Source of the DNA: Mugil cephalus
Lineage: Eukaryota; Chordata; Actinopteri; Mugiliformes; Mugilidae
Reading direction: 5' to 3'
Length of the DNA stretch: 64,000 nt
Assembly (NCBI RefSeq): GCF_022458985.1
Contig: NC_061772.1
Span: forward strand, 5,133,501 to 5,197,500
Shown: one piece after another, positions 25,401 to 35,111 of the stretch
Layout of the letters: the number at the start of each line of letters is the position of its first letter
How positions within the stretch are numbered: position 1 is the stretch's first letter
Made by a program: the position numbers and the translations under genes
Notes under the pieces: model-generated
The model's database searches: none
What the model saw: the letters and a program-made list of their open reading frames with translations, nothing else
What the model was told of the DNA's origin: nothing

Positions 25401-28223
25401 GATCGGCTGAAGAAAGAGCTGTCGTAAGTTGGCATCAAAGCAGGACATGTTCAAGTTATATTAGCTGACATGAAACTAATGCTATCAACACACAGCTTAC
25501 AGCTTACACATACAGCTATGATATGGAAATAACTGTAAATTTGGTGTTTTCTTAATAATAATCAGTTGTTATTTCCCCTGTGCCTGCTCCAAAGGACTAT
25601 GCAAGATGAGAACTCGATCTAAATGAAAATATATCACTATTTTAAACTCTAATATTGTAAAATAACTGCAACTGACTAATTTTCTCTAAGGATAAAGCAA
25701 ACTGATACAACTTATATTTAGAAAAATAAGGGAATGTAATTGCTAACTGGATTCTTATACTTATTTATTCAGGACAAACTTTTCTATGGGCATTGGGAGC
25801 ATTGTTTGCTGCTCCAGTAAATAGGACAGAAGTTTACTTACAGCAGAAAGCTGGCAAGACCTCAGCTGGAGAAGTATAGAGAATGATGTAGCCACCTAAA
25901 AATGTCCACCTAGTTTGCCCTCTTCAGACACCAGACTCCACTACAATTAGTGATGTGTTAGCGTATTGTTTGGCTTTATAAGGGAGCAAATGTGTTAGCA
26001 ATAATTAATACTCACTGACATGAATATTAATTATTAGAATCTGAAATTTTGACATTTTTATTAACCCTTCCCTTACCCTCAAAATCCCATTCTCAAAATA
26101 TCCGTCTGGATTCTTTTGCTCATGTTGACTATATATAACAATGTTTAAAGGGTCAGTAATCACAGGGCACCACCTTGGCATGCGGGAACAATAAAAAATA
26201 GCATACTCAGCCTCACTGAAATAGTGTTATTCAGTTTGAAGTGATCAATAATTATATTATAACTATAACAAAAAGTAGCAATCAATAGTAAACATTGAAG
26301 GATTTGGTGATTTAAACAACAGTCCTTGCTCCTGCACACTACAACAGTGAAGACATATAAATGAGAACATGCATGTGCATGTGTTGGGTGCGCAATGTTC
26401 TTCACGGGAAGTGGCACTTCTGCGTCTTTGCGCAGGACGTGAACCCATGATACAGGACAAATGAATCTATGAAATAGGAGGTTTAACTCTCCCCTGCACC
26501 TGTGTGGTTGTGTTAGAAGCTCCTCAGAGGCATGATCCTTAAGATGCCCATTCAGAAGAGAGGATTGTTAGTTTAGTTGTGACTTGGATAGATACAGAAT
26601 CCTGACAGTTTACACTATCTAATGACAAACCCCCACCGCCTGCACTCCTGTTACAATAGTATGTGTGACTCACAACCTCCAGCTGTTTATCATATTAAGA
26701 CTTGTCTGCGTTGTTTGTAATTGTCTGCTATGGAGAGTGTGGTCAGCCGTCAGCACAGGGACATGTTATATGAAATGAATTTTTAATACATTTAAAATCC
26801 GAAGACTATAGCCTAATTCAGCCGATAAGCCAGCGTAAGGTAGAACTCGAAGGAGGTGTGCTGTACTGAACACTGAACATATCATAAAGCTAGTGCTCCT
26901 TGTAATTACAGACACTGTTTAACTGAACAGTCAAAAATACATTACAGTGAAGTATTGCTTCCAGTGTCTTTATCCAGTACTATTACCATGACAAAAAAGT
27001 GCCACTTCCCTCTAATAGCTTTCAAAATATTGACCTTCTCTTATTCCCTCAAAGATACCAATGCATGAACCATGATGTGAAACCAGATGATGTGGAATGG
27101 AATGTCTTTCTAAATGAAACTAAAGCTTGTTTTGGCTGGGATAGCTTTTAGCTGTGTTTGTTCATTCTGTGCAGAAAAAAAAGGTACATTGAAATGTTGT
27201 AGGCTTATTTTTGAAAGACTTAGTGTACAAAACTAATAACCTGAGAGAGGAGGTACCCTACTGAATACCATTTGAAAAAAAAACAAAACATTGTCTAGAT
27301 TTGTAGACATTCAGTGTTGGTTCTGGTGAGAAAAAAAATCATACTGTACAATACCTCTTACAACCAGCTTCATTGAACTGATGGAAATTGGTCATTAATG
27401 GACTTTTATAATATTTCTTTAGGTGCCCCAATAATAAGGAACTTCAGAAAACACTGCATTGCCGTTCACTTCAAACCCTGCAACACATGGGCATGGCTTC
27501 CCATGGCAGAAATATGTTCACCCACAGACAAAACACCTAAGCAAAACAGAGAAATGTAGTTTATGTTGCTCAGTGCAGTGAAGAAAGTACAGATTTTAAC
27601 ATTGAGGAAACACAACAACCCCTTCACATGCACATGGCTCATGACAGGAGAGTCAGCTTGTCAGGAAACGATTGAGCGGTCCACCTCACCTACACCTGAG
27701 GGGCAAAGCACCGAGGAGGAAAGGGATAGGAAGCCATCTATGTCAAATCAGGAAATTCTTCTCTGCTACTTGCTTGAGTGGAGATCAGTCTGCCCCTGTT
27801 TCAACTTATTCGGATATACCATGACCTGGATGACTGAGAAGATTTAGTGTTATAGATGAACTGGGATAATCTGTCAACAGTAACTCTGCACCATTCATTG
27901 TCAATAAAAAAACAAAAACATTTCCCCCAAACATTAGATATCTCTATGTGTCAAGGCCCCACCAAATACAAAGACGGAGTGCGAGATTTAGAGCGACTGC
28001 TCAAGTTTTCCTGCAAAATGAAGGAGTCACGTTAATAAATTAAGCCCCTACAAGATGCATGGGCCAAACCTGTGGGTACTCAAGTCATCCTGTGAGGCAC
28101 CAGGCCCACCTGTCAGTACTTAGGTTTATGATGTCATGTCTAAGTTCCTTTTATTCATTTTATCCTTTTCCATCTTTTTATTTTTTCAGTGAAATTAAAC
28201 GGGCCAAATCAACCGATGTCTGA
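7455..28223 (+). CDS. ano9: anoctamin-9 (TMEM16J), complete, 24 coding exons
   Basis: Exons: 7455-7475, 8710-8775, 10251-10373, 10472-10611, 11827-11876, 12061-12119, 13306-13385, 13960-14094, 14193-14286, 18300-18360, 18453-18535, 19358-19462, 19943-20107, 21895-21931, 22488-22599, 23204-23258, 23336-23433, 23559-23755, 24388-24540, 24720-24864, 24950-25036, 25127-25217, 25311-25423, 28190-28223. All junctions are GT-AG and the total is 2304 nt with no frame break, giving 767 residues (human ANO9, from memory, about 782). The cytosolic N-terminus has the anoctamin dimerisation-type region (about 30-155), TM1 begins near 190 ([18 protein letters not shown]), and TM6-TM8 keep the calcium-site residues: N487/N488 and E491 (NNIFEF), E556 and E559 (NEFLEM), E588 and D592 (LEIRLD). 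Family members are calcium-activated lipid scramblases or channels; ANO9 is described as an epithelial scramblase or cation channel. The protein ends AKSTDV, a PDZ-type tail. ANO9 is chosen over other paralogues from [19 protein letters not shown] and the STDV end. Odd: a cysteine-rich insert at 513-534 and a stop codon overlapping the last donor. Confidence 0.93.
8681..8706 (+). repeat. GT repeat serving as the acceptor tract of ano9 exon 2
   Basis: A TG run with one CG interruption ends directly at the CAG acceptor of exon 2 (exon starts 8710). The expected polypyrimidine tract is replaced by UG repeats in the transcript. See the separate finding. Confidence 0.9.
9215..9960 (+). mobile_element. 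decayed Rex1-like LINE fragment (reverse transcriptase and 3' part)
   Basis: Inside ano9 intron 2. Broken frames carry recognisable non-LTR reverse transcriptase pieces: FSDDSSIVN (the A/FxDD-type catalytic box, 9390-9420), [12 protein letters not shown] (9484-9520) and, downstream, the fish Rex1-type end with VDNPSHSL and ATVRQAD (9850-9930). Several frameshifts and a poly-T insertion at 9609-9622 show it is inactive. Family assignment is from memory of fish elements. Confidence 0.6.
11460..11800 (-). mobile_element. Tc1/mariner relic, family A, copy 1
   Basis: In ano9 intron 4. Read on the minus strand it resembles the middle of a Tc1-like transposase gene; the plus strand keeps the typical antisense phrases for a Ser/Lys/Phe-rich stretch around the DE region (TTTTATGAGTCCACAGAATA) and GTGGATTTATGAACATTAAC. 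Two further pieces of the same family lie at 29405-29576 and 40775-41060. No open frame survives. Confidence 0.6.
15140..15390 (-). mobile_element. Tc1/mariner relic, family B, copy 1 (internal fragment)
   Basis: In ano9 intron 9. The minus strand keeps the GGCCAAGAAACAC-like box (here slightly altered) that encodes the WAKKH segment of Tc1 transposases, about 15310-15345, and a CTGTACTTTAGCCTGG stretch. It parallels 16970-17100 closely. Degenerate and non-coding. Confidence 0.6.
16670..17720. mobile_element. Tc1/mariner relic, family B, copy 2, with inverted ends
   Basis: In ano9 intron 9. The interior (16970-17500) is antisense Tc1 transposase, with the WAKK-box complement CGTTTCTTGGCCCAACCAAT near 17054. 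The two flanks are inverted copies of one segment: 16690-16795 read in reverse matches 17548-17665 read forward (both contain AAAACCATCCCAG, then GACAGT and an AAG-rich end). Either this element had long terminal inverted repeats, or two copies joined head to head. No frame is intact. Confidence 0.6.
19040..19215 (-). mobile_element. Tc1/mariner relic, family B, copy 3 (short fragment)
   Basis: In ano9 intron 11, 150-320 bases upstream of exon 12. TCAGTAGTGACGTCTTTGCA and AATTCAACCATAGAAACC match the phrase TCAGTATTGACTTCTTTGCA with AATTCAACCACGAAAGCC at 17093-17135. Confidence 0.5.
20600..21665 (+). mobile_element. 5'-truncated LINE (Rex1/L2-like) with reverse transcriptase remains
   Basis: In ano9 intron 13. 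Plus-strand frames read [13 protein letters not shown] (20707-20746, RT domain), GRPQYVRVD (20822-20848), GVPQG (20881-20895), then a FSDDSS-like site near 20973 in another frame, and a C-terminal block [20 protein letters not shown] (21240-21300) with [20 protein letters not shown] (21340-21400). A TAG at 20800 and several frameshifts break it. It ends in a perfect TCTTA array, the usual 3' end of this class, so the element runs in the same direction as ano9. No 5' region or endonuclease was seen. Confidence 0.8.
21596..21665 (+). repeat. (TCTTA)14 array at the LINE 3' end
   Basis: Fourteen perfect 5-bp units close the LINE at 20600-21665. Short tandem 3' ends of this kind replace poly(A) in several fish L2/Rex-type LINEs. 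Confidence 0.95.
23836..24230 (+). repeat. MITE-like fish repeat, copy 1
   Basis: In ano9 intron 18. It begins ACACCAATCAGCCACAACAT and continues TAAAACCACTGA; the 3' terminus is missing or replaced. The better copy at 55447-55844 shows the inverted terminal sequence. This is an abundant teleost element; a non-autonomous DNA transposon is the likely class. Confidence 0.65.
27780..27842 (+). repeat. dispersed fish repeat (copy 2, fragment)
   Basis: Carries TTCGGATATACCATGACCTG and GATGACTGAGAAGAT, the inner part of the repeat at 5575-5945 in inverse orientation. In ano9 intron 23. Confidence 0.5.
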
Positions 28224-29673
28224 CGTCCCAAACCAGACCTCAGATCTGCTGCCACTGACGAGTCCTGGCCAGAAGCATGAAACAGGGGTGGTTATGTGGT
28301 CTTGTTTTTGTGGCTCATATTTGCTGGTGAAATCTAATCTAGAGTGCGTTGTTTATGTGTTGAGATACTATTGGACTTTTATTTTTTCCTGCCAACATTT
28401 TACCATACAACCATCACCATGCATTCAGCACAACTGATAATCTTGCGAGGTATTTATATCATTCATTCATTTGTTCATTCATTCTTTTGTTTGATGTAAC
28501 CATTTGTCTTCTGGAGGGTTGTGGATCTCATCCCAGAGCTAACACAGAGACACAGACGACCATTCACATTCACATGCATTTTTATATTAAGTTGTACTGA
28601 ATAATAAATGTACTAAAATATTAATTTTTTATTTACTGTTTTCTTTAAAGCAGATTCACAGACATGTTTGCCTCATATTGGAAAAATATCAGTTTTGTAG
28701 TTCATTGAAGACGGGCACTGAATTAAGTGTCTTCTGAGATTACAACAATTGCAGTCGGGGAAAGAAGGGGCATTGCTGTTCATTAGGGGCTTTTGCCATA
28801 ATGATGTGTCACTCTTGAAGTGTTAGTAGACAAATAGTGCCAACGCACTGCAAAAACTACAAAAAATGTAAATGTTAGTAGCCAAATGTTAGAAGCCACA
28901 AACCAGGAGCGCAGCACATTGTGAGAGTGACAAACATTTTAATTTTATTTGCTCGTACAATAAATATGCACTAATATTTGTACATCAAAACATAATATAT
29001 ACATAATTATAAAATATGATGAATCTAGCTGTGTTTTTATGATCACAACTTATTTTACGCTTCAACCAGTTAAATGCAGTAGTGATAAACTGATATAACG
29101 GTATACTGTGTAGATATCGGGTATTGTATTGTGTATATATACACAGTGACACTTTTTTGTGCCCTTCACAATTTTTAACGTTTCACACAAGGCCCGAAAG
29201 TAGACAAAGACATGCCAGTCAAACAAATGAAATAGAAATGTTGAAGTGGTTCTGCAATGAGGAGTTATTATTTCTCCCAGCATCCGCAGACAACTGATCA
29301 GATGCTACTGGAAATGTCTGTCTGACGTTACTACTGCAAAAGAGGGTCACACCAGACAATGAAGGCAGGGGTTCACCACTTTTACAACTGACACATATGT
29401 ACAAATAATTAGTTTTCTTGAATAAACAAATGCAGAAATAGAATATTCCAGTTTCATTTGTTTTATTGGGTTGTCTTTGTCTACTTTCAGGGTTCAAGGA
29501 CTCAAAAACACTCACATGTCTTGAGGCATTTTTATGCAGAAATGTAGAACATTCTGAAGGGTGCAAAAACTATGTACACACTAAACACCGAAATACATAA
29601 TAGCAAGCGGGTGATGTCAAGGTTATCATATGTTATACGGCAATGTAATATTCTGTGCTCTTGGAAATATCAG
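28224..29673. other. converging 3' ends of ano9 and the unknown minus-strand gene
   Basis: No coding exon was seen. AATAAA at 28603-28608 fits the ano9 poly(A) signal about 380 bases after its stop. For the minus-strand gene, AATAAA complements (TTTATT) occur near 29462 and 28944. A Tc1 fragment lies at 29405-29576, possibly within the minus-strand 3' UTR. Confidence 0.5.
29405..29576 (-). mobile_element. Tc1/mariner relic, family A, copy 2 (terminal part)
   Basis: Only the element end remains: a tract with TTTGTTTTATTGGGTTGTC, then GCATTTTTATGCAGAAATGT and AGAACATTCTGAAGGGTGCA, ending near ACTATG. This is the terminal sequence of the same family as 11460-11800 and 40775-41060. Confidence 0.55.
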
Positions 29674-32035
29674 TCAGTAGACGGTACAGTTGGCAGAGGA
29701 GCGTTGGGTGCACATGAAGTCACTGGTCACCTCTTTATACCCCCTGGATTCAGTTAGGCCACTTCCTGTTCAACAAATGACAGGAGATATGTCAGGTATG
29801 ATGAGCACGTGTCCACAGAACACAAAAACTGCACAAGAATAACAACTTAGATCGCGGTATGCACTGTGTGAAACCTTTCAGACACTGAATTTGTGGAACT
29901 ACCTTTAATGATTAATTCTATCAAACCGGACTACTCACTGCAACTAAAGGGTTTTAATAGACTGTCAGAGGTTTTATCAACATACTGTTAAACATCTTAC
30001 CTTCCATGAGGTTGTAGAGGTTACAGTAGTTGGTGCCATGGTCTTTAATGGCATACCAGTTCTGGGAGATGGACATGGCCTAGAGACAGAGTTAAATAGT
30101 ACACAGGTTACACAGACCTGACGCAGACAAAAGGAGAATAAAGGCAAATGCCACAAACACAGGCCTACAAACTACAGGCTGACTAAGAGAGTCTCAGAAA
30201 TACCAGAAACAAAAATAGGAAGGAGCTTGGACTCATACACTGTAGATCATTTCAAACCAGAAACGAAAGTTAACCTGTTGCCTTAAAAGTATGTGAGCTG
30301 AAACAACAAAACAAAACAAAACTGTGGTTGAACTGGTTTTAACTAGTTATAATATTTCTTGCTTTAACTTGATACTATGAGTTAAAACAGCCCATTATGT
30401 TACATTATTCACTGAAGAAAACTCATGTTATCTTGTCAAATGAACTCACAGTTCCTCGCTATTTCAACTAACATTTCCAAGTTAAGATCAGTTTAACTGA
30501 ATTCATATCAAATGCTGTTTTAAGTTGAGAGCGCTAGGCATTTTTGTTTCTCCTTAGATTTCTCATCTTGACCACAGTGGTTTAAGCCTCTTTTGTAGGG
30601 CCTTGTTTCAGAGGTATCACCATTTCACGGTTATAGTTCTATTGTATTAAAAAAATAAAATGTGAAAACCGTGACAGGGTCTATATTTCCTAGTATTAAA
30701 ATCATATCACCTTCCTCCTCACTCAAAACTTCAAGGCATGAGTTAAATGACTGACCACACAGACACAGAAAACTCACAAGAAGTCAAGCCAATGGATCAC
30801 TTTAAGTTTAGAAAACTTACAAAATTGAGTTCAATATCAAAAACTCATCATGACTATTGGAGTTAAAAATATGAAATACATTCACATAACTTAATGGAGC
30901 TGTAATGTTTTACAGTGTAGGAACTATGATTAGGATTTGTTTGTCAGTGGTTATATGACATTCTTGTGGTGGCTAAGAGCACAACACAACGTCAGTTAGG
31001 AAAATGTCCCTATTAGTTTGACAAAACATACACTGCAAATACAACACAACCAGATAACGAAATCCAACGCAAACACTCAAACCCCAGAATATACCAACAA
31101 ATACATATCCATGCTGCAAATACTGAATGTTTAAATCTGTATTTCTGGTGTTTGACAGAAACTGTCAGGCAGTGCATTATGGGTGAAAACCTACCGTAAC
31201 ATGACAGGAAGTGAAGAAGTGATACGAGACCAGACGGAAGTTGAGGATGTCCACATAACTCGTAAACGGAGTAGTGTGCTTGGCAGCTATGAAGTGGACA
31301 GAGGCAGACTGCAGCTGTAGACAGAACAGGAGTTGATTAAATTTAAACTATGATTATGATTAAATAAAAACTAGTCGGCAGAACAACACTAGCTCTGTCT
31401 GCACAGGAAGTCAGATGCATCACTGAACTGGAAAATGGGTGAATAAACAGCAGGCTAGCTAGACATCGTCACATTCAACTACCCGATTCAAGAAATACAG
31501 AATGAAGTGATAGGAGGGGAAAGGTGCTCGAGCTGCCTCATGCCGTTGCTGTCCTTTGTTATGCCACCCCCTTAAGACTAGTCTTGCTAATTAATACTTT
31601 TTTCTTCTTGTTTGTTGAATGATGTCACTTGAACCGTATAAAAACTCACTGAAACTCACTGAACCAGGAGACATATGTGTAGCATATTATATATTATTGA
31701 CTATTAATATTTTGCATGACATTTTGCTATCATTGGGCAGTGGCTATTTCCAGCTAACACAGATATGAGCGGTAAGGCAGATGTGTATTAACAAGACTGT
31801 CTCTCAATTCAGTACCATGTGCTGTTCTATAGCCATAAACCACTGCTCATCTAGCACCATTAATCAACATCTTAATTACTCAGTATGGATAGTATGGATG
31901 AAATGCAAGTAAGTTAAGAAATTCACTACACCTAAGAACAGGACATTTAATAGCCTCGGGTGTTTCTTAAATGACCCACAACAAAAATAAAGATTCTACA
32001 GCTCAAGAGTCAAGTGTTTTGTATTATACAAGCAC

Positions 32036-32118
<83 letters not shown>

Positions 32119-33536
32119 TACCTTGTACAGGCACTTTTGTCCTCCCATGGTGCAGCCAGACATTGTTCTCCATTTCTTAATCTGTGAAACCAGGGATTCA
32201 TAAACCACTTGACATGGTATCCCAAAGTACCTGCATGGAACAAAACAAGCACAGATACTGAATGTGCTTTTGGGGAATTGTCAGTAGGTAAATTTAAATT
32301 GGAGGTGTGTAACCTGTCGGACACAGCTTTTTATCTAACAGCTGCTCCTTTTCGTTCTATCGAATCTTTCTGGAATATTTTAAACAGATCCACTGTCAGA
32401 AATATTCCACATTTCATTGTTGTCTTGAAGAACAACAGCGTTAAGTACTTGGCTTGTCCAGACAACCCTTTTGTCAGTTAAAAGCTTTTCTTTCTATTGT
32501 GTATCTGCTTTATGGTAGATAAACTAAAATGTCTGTGTCAAGATGGCCCGAGCCAATTAAAAACTGCTGATATGAGACCAAGGCTTTTCATCACAAGAAA
32601 TATCTCAGTCCACTGTCTTTTGTAACACTAGCTGACGAACTTACACAGCAACATTTACCAAATATAACACATATCAGTGTTTTAAACAGGAACACCAGAA
32701 ATGCCTAGGAGTTTCAGATAAATTATGCAAATAGCTAGTATGTCCTATTAAATGTGATATTGCCAACAAAGTTGTGGATACATTCGGAATAATAAACGAA
32801 GATTGTTTTCATTTCCATTTCTAAAGCATCAGACACAGGAATTATGAAAAGGTTCAGTATGCTACATACAATAAAATAAATAGAATTAGCAAAGTGAAGC
32901 AATAATCACATGCAGGCCCTCAGTAACAGTGGAATGATGACTGAACATAACATTTATTGAAACTCACTAGAACTGGAAACAACACTACTAATACATATTT
33001 ACCACATACTCAGTATGTTCTGTCCATACAAGACATGAAAAGATGGAAGAGTAAAACCATTATGGCTTTTATAACTGGTATAGCAAACATAACACTATCA
33101 GACTATGTACAAAAGAAATTATACTATACCATTCTACTTTGCACTGTGCGTGGAGAAATCCCTCACAACACAGCCCAGATGAGCCGACTAGGAAAACTGC
33201 AACCACCCAGTGGAATAAATGCATTTTGCTCCAAACTGCATCAACAACTTCAAGCTCGATTCACAATGGCAATGGGTCCAGTGACCGAAAAACATAAAAG
33301 AAGAAAAAAAAGCAAGAAATCACAAGATTATCATGTGCTTCTCTAAACTGAGAAACAGTTTAAATTGGATTAACTTCTGTCAGTAAACAGAAGCTACACA
33401 GATACTTGGCTCACAGAGACACCTAGAGACAGTCTGTAATGGAGCAAGGGAGATGCACAATGACAGCCATAGAAAAATTTACCTATAGGTGGTCTCCCAC
33501 TGTTGATACTGCTGCTGACGGTTGTCGTGGGAAATA
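29674..33536 (-). CDS. unrecognised cysteine-rich, probably secreted protein (last five coding exons)
   Basis: Minus-strand exons in transcript order: 33483-33536, 32122-32230, 31195-31314, 30001-30079, 29674-29765. Donors and acceptors are GT-AG and phases agree (the first begins with the third base of a codon), giving 150 residues up to a TGA at 29676-29674. The peptide includes [60 protein letters not shown] and ends SSANCTVY. It has seven cysteines, one NCT sequon and no membrane span, so a disulfide-bonded extracellular domain is likely; the odd count suggests an eighth cysteine upstream. The exon carrying the start and presumed signal peptide must end in phase 2 and was not found between 33.5 and 35.1 kb. 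Exon 31195-31314 could begin six bases later at a second CAG. I do not recognise the family. The gene is convergent with ano9 and divergent from ero1a. Confidence 0.75.
32031..32112. repeat. (CA)n microsatellite next to a splice donor
   Basis: About 40 CA units on the plus strand, read as UG repeats in the minus-strand gene. It begins within ten bases of the donor of exon 32122-32230. It also creates spurious His-Thr and Cys-Val frames. Confidence 0.95.
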
Positions 33537-34870
33537 CTGTAACATATTATTTGACAGGTTAAAAGGTAGTCTACTAGGAAAAGTGTGCTTTGGATAACAG
33601 ACCTATACTTCAAATAATGTGTCCTCTGGTAACATGTTTAACCTACATTATTATGTAAATGTGTGAAACTGTACAACAATGATTCTAAAAATAATCTTAA
33701 ATCCCTTGGTATAACAGTGAGGCAGGATGGGGCCCTCATAGACCAGTGTTGTACTACATTTTCAGAAGTCAGGACATCAGAAGGTGGTTACTGTGCATGT
33801 GCAGCGCAGATGTACAGAGAAAAGTTCCTAAAAAAAACCCATACATTTGGAACAATAACATGAGTTGAGAGGATGGAGAACAGAGGTGAAGAAATAACGT
33901 ATTTTATGGATGATCAGAGGAGTTATTTCAGTTGTTTAAATACATATAATAAATAATCTATAGAATGTTAATGCTGGTGTAAATGCTATCATTTGTATTA
34001 AGTCATTAAGAACATTAAGAAACTTACAAGTTGATTTGGGTAATCTGCCCCTTCAAATGTAAAACTCTACGTTACCTTTGGCGCCATCTTGAGGCTTACA
34101 TTTGGTGTTACAATAATGGGGAGTTGTCACTGAGTTAACAGGAAGTATTATTATAATATAATTATTATTATTATTATAATTATAAACTGGACCGGGTTCT
34201 TCATCAGAGGCAATTCCCAGTAAACGCGACGTTCATTACGAACAGTACACATTTTGATGGGATGTATAAGTCTGAATGACTGATCCAAATCAGAGTCTAA
34301 TTTGGTCTGAATGACTCAAATTAGACTGGCATTTTAAAAAGTCTTTTGAACGGTTCTTAGAAAGGAACGGATGCACAATACCCAGTCCTCACATACGAAG
34401 AGAAATAAGTCCCATCTCTTGCACTGCGTCTTCCCTAGAAAACTACCATTGTTTACCTGAAAAATTATGGAAGAGTCCCATTGACAGCAGGATGTCTCAA
34501 TCAGTGTACGTGAGCGTCACCACTGACAGCACGTGTCATACCCTGACCATGAATATAAACAATGACGTAGAACATTCAACATATTTCCTGAACGTTGCGT
34601 AATTCACATGGTAATTCAACATATAAATAATAAAACAAATAATTGTTGAGCATACTTAGATAAATACACACATACATCGTTAGATATGTACTTGGATACA
34701 TTTTATTTAATTATTTTGTATAAATCCATTGTCCTCGCTATCAGTTTCAGCCGAACTGTTTTTGTGAGGGAACAGGAAATACGTATCTATGCCTATTATA
34801 TACGCGTATAAATGCGTTTAAAAGCGTATAAATGAAGATTTATTTTCCGGCACCAGCATGTCAAACTCTT
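33537..34870. other. spacer left of ero1a, probable first intron and 5' end of the unknown gene
   Basis: AT-rich, with no exon identified on either strand. On the minus strand, GATGGCGCCAAAG followed by gtaacg (about 34075-34090) looks like a CpG-type first exon, but its donor is phase 0 and the next known exon needs phase 2, so it cannot be joined directly as coding sequence; it could still be an untranslated exon. Confidence 0.4.
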
Positions 34871-34928
34871 GCGTGAGCCTGAAGACGTGCGTTTAAAGCC
34901 GCAGCTCGAGCCGTCACGTATTACACGT
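34871..34928. promoter_or_regulatory. cluster of RCGTG/CACGT cores upstream of ero1a
   Basis: GCGTG at 34871-34875, ACGTGC at 34885-34890, CACGT at 34915-34919 and CACGT at 34924-34928 lie 180-240 bases before the start codon. These are hypoxia-response and E-box/UPR-like cores. ERO1A is known to be induced by HIF-1 and by ER stress, so the cluster is a plausible control region; which factor binds is inference. Confidence 0.45.
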
Positions 34929-35017
34929 AGCCGGCGGGAAATGAGGAAACATCAGGAAGCAGAACACCTCCTCCTCCTCCTCCCTCTCGCAGACCTACTG
35001 CCTCCTCCTCCTCCTTT

Positions 35018-35024
35018 TATATAT
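35018..35024 (+). promoter_or_regulatory. TATA-like box of ero1a
   Basis: TATATAT follows a CTCCT-rich, CpG-containing stretch and lies about 90 bases before the ATG at 35112, predicting a start site near 35045-35055. Confidence 0.5.
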
Positions 35025-35111
35025 TTGCTACCACCGAACAGCTGAAGCTTTACTCGCTTGTCCGAAGAGTTTTCTCACAGAGGTCTGCTCCGACTGAACG
35101 CAGGGGTCGCC

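Noticed and set aside
27434..27540. Alternative ano9 terminal exon after TTTCTTTAG at about 27421, encoding about 38 residues with a stop
   Set aside because: It would accept the exon 23 phase, but the peptide shows no family similarity, whereas 28190-28223 gives the expected AKSTDV end.
32957..33346. 129-residue plus-strand open frame
   Set aside because: It lies in an intron of the minus-strand gene, is AT-rich and low in complexity (lysine-rich end), and has no recognisable domain or promoter.
34072..34095. First coding exon MAPK of the unknown minus-strand gene
   Set aside because: Its donor is phase 0, while the next known exon (33483-33536) needs phase 2.
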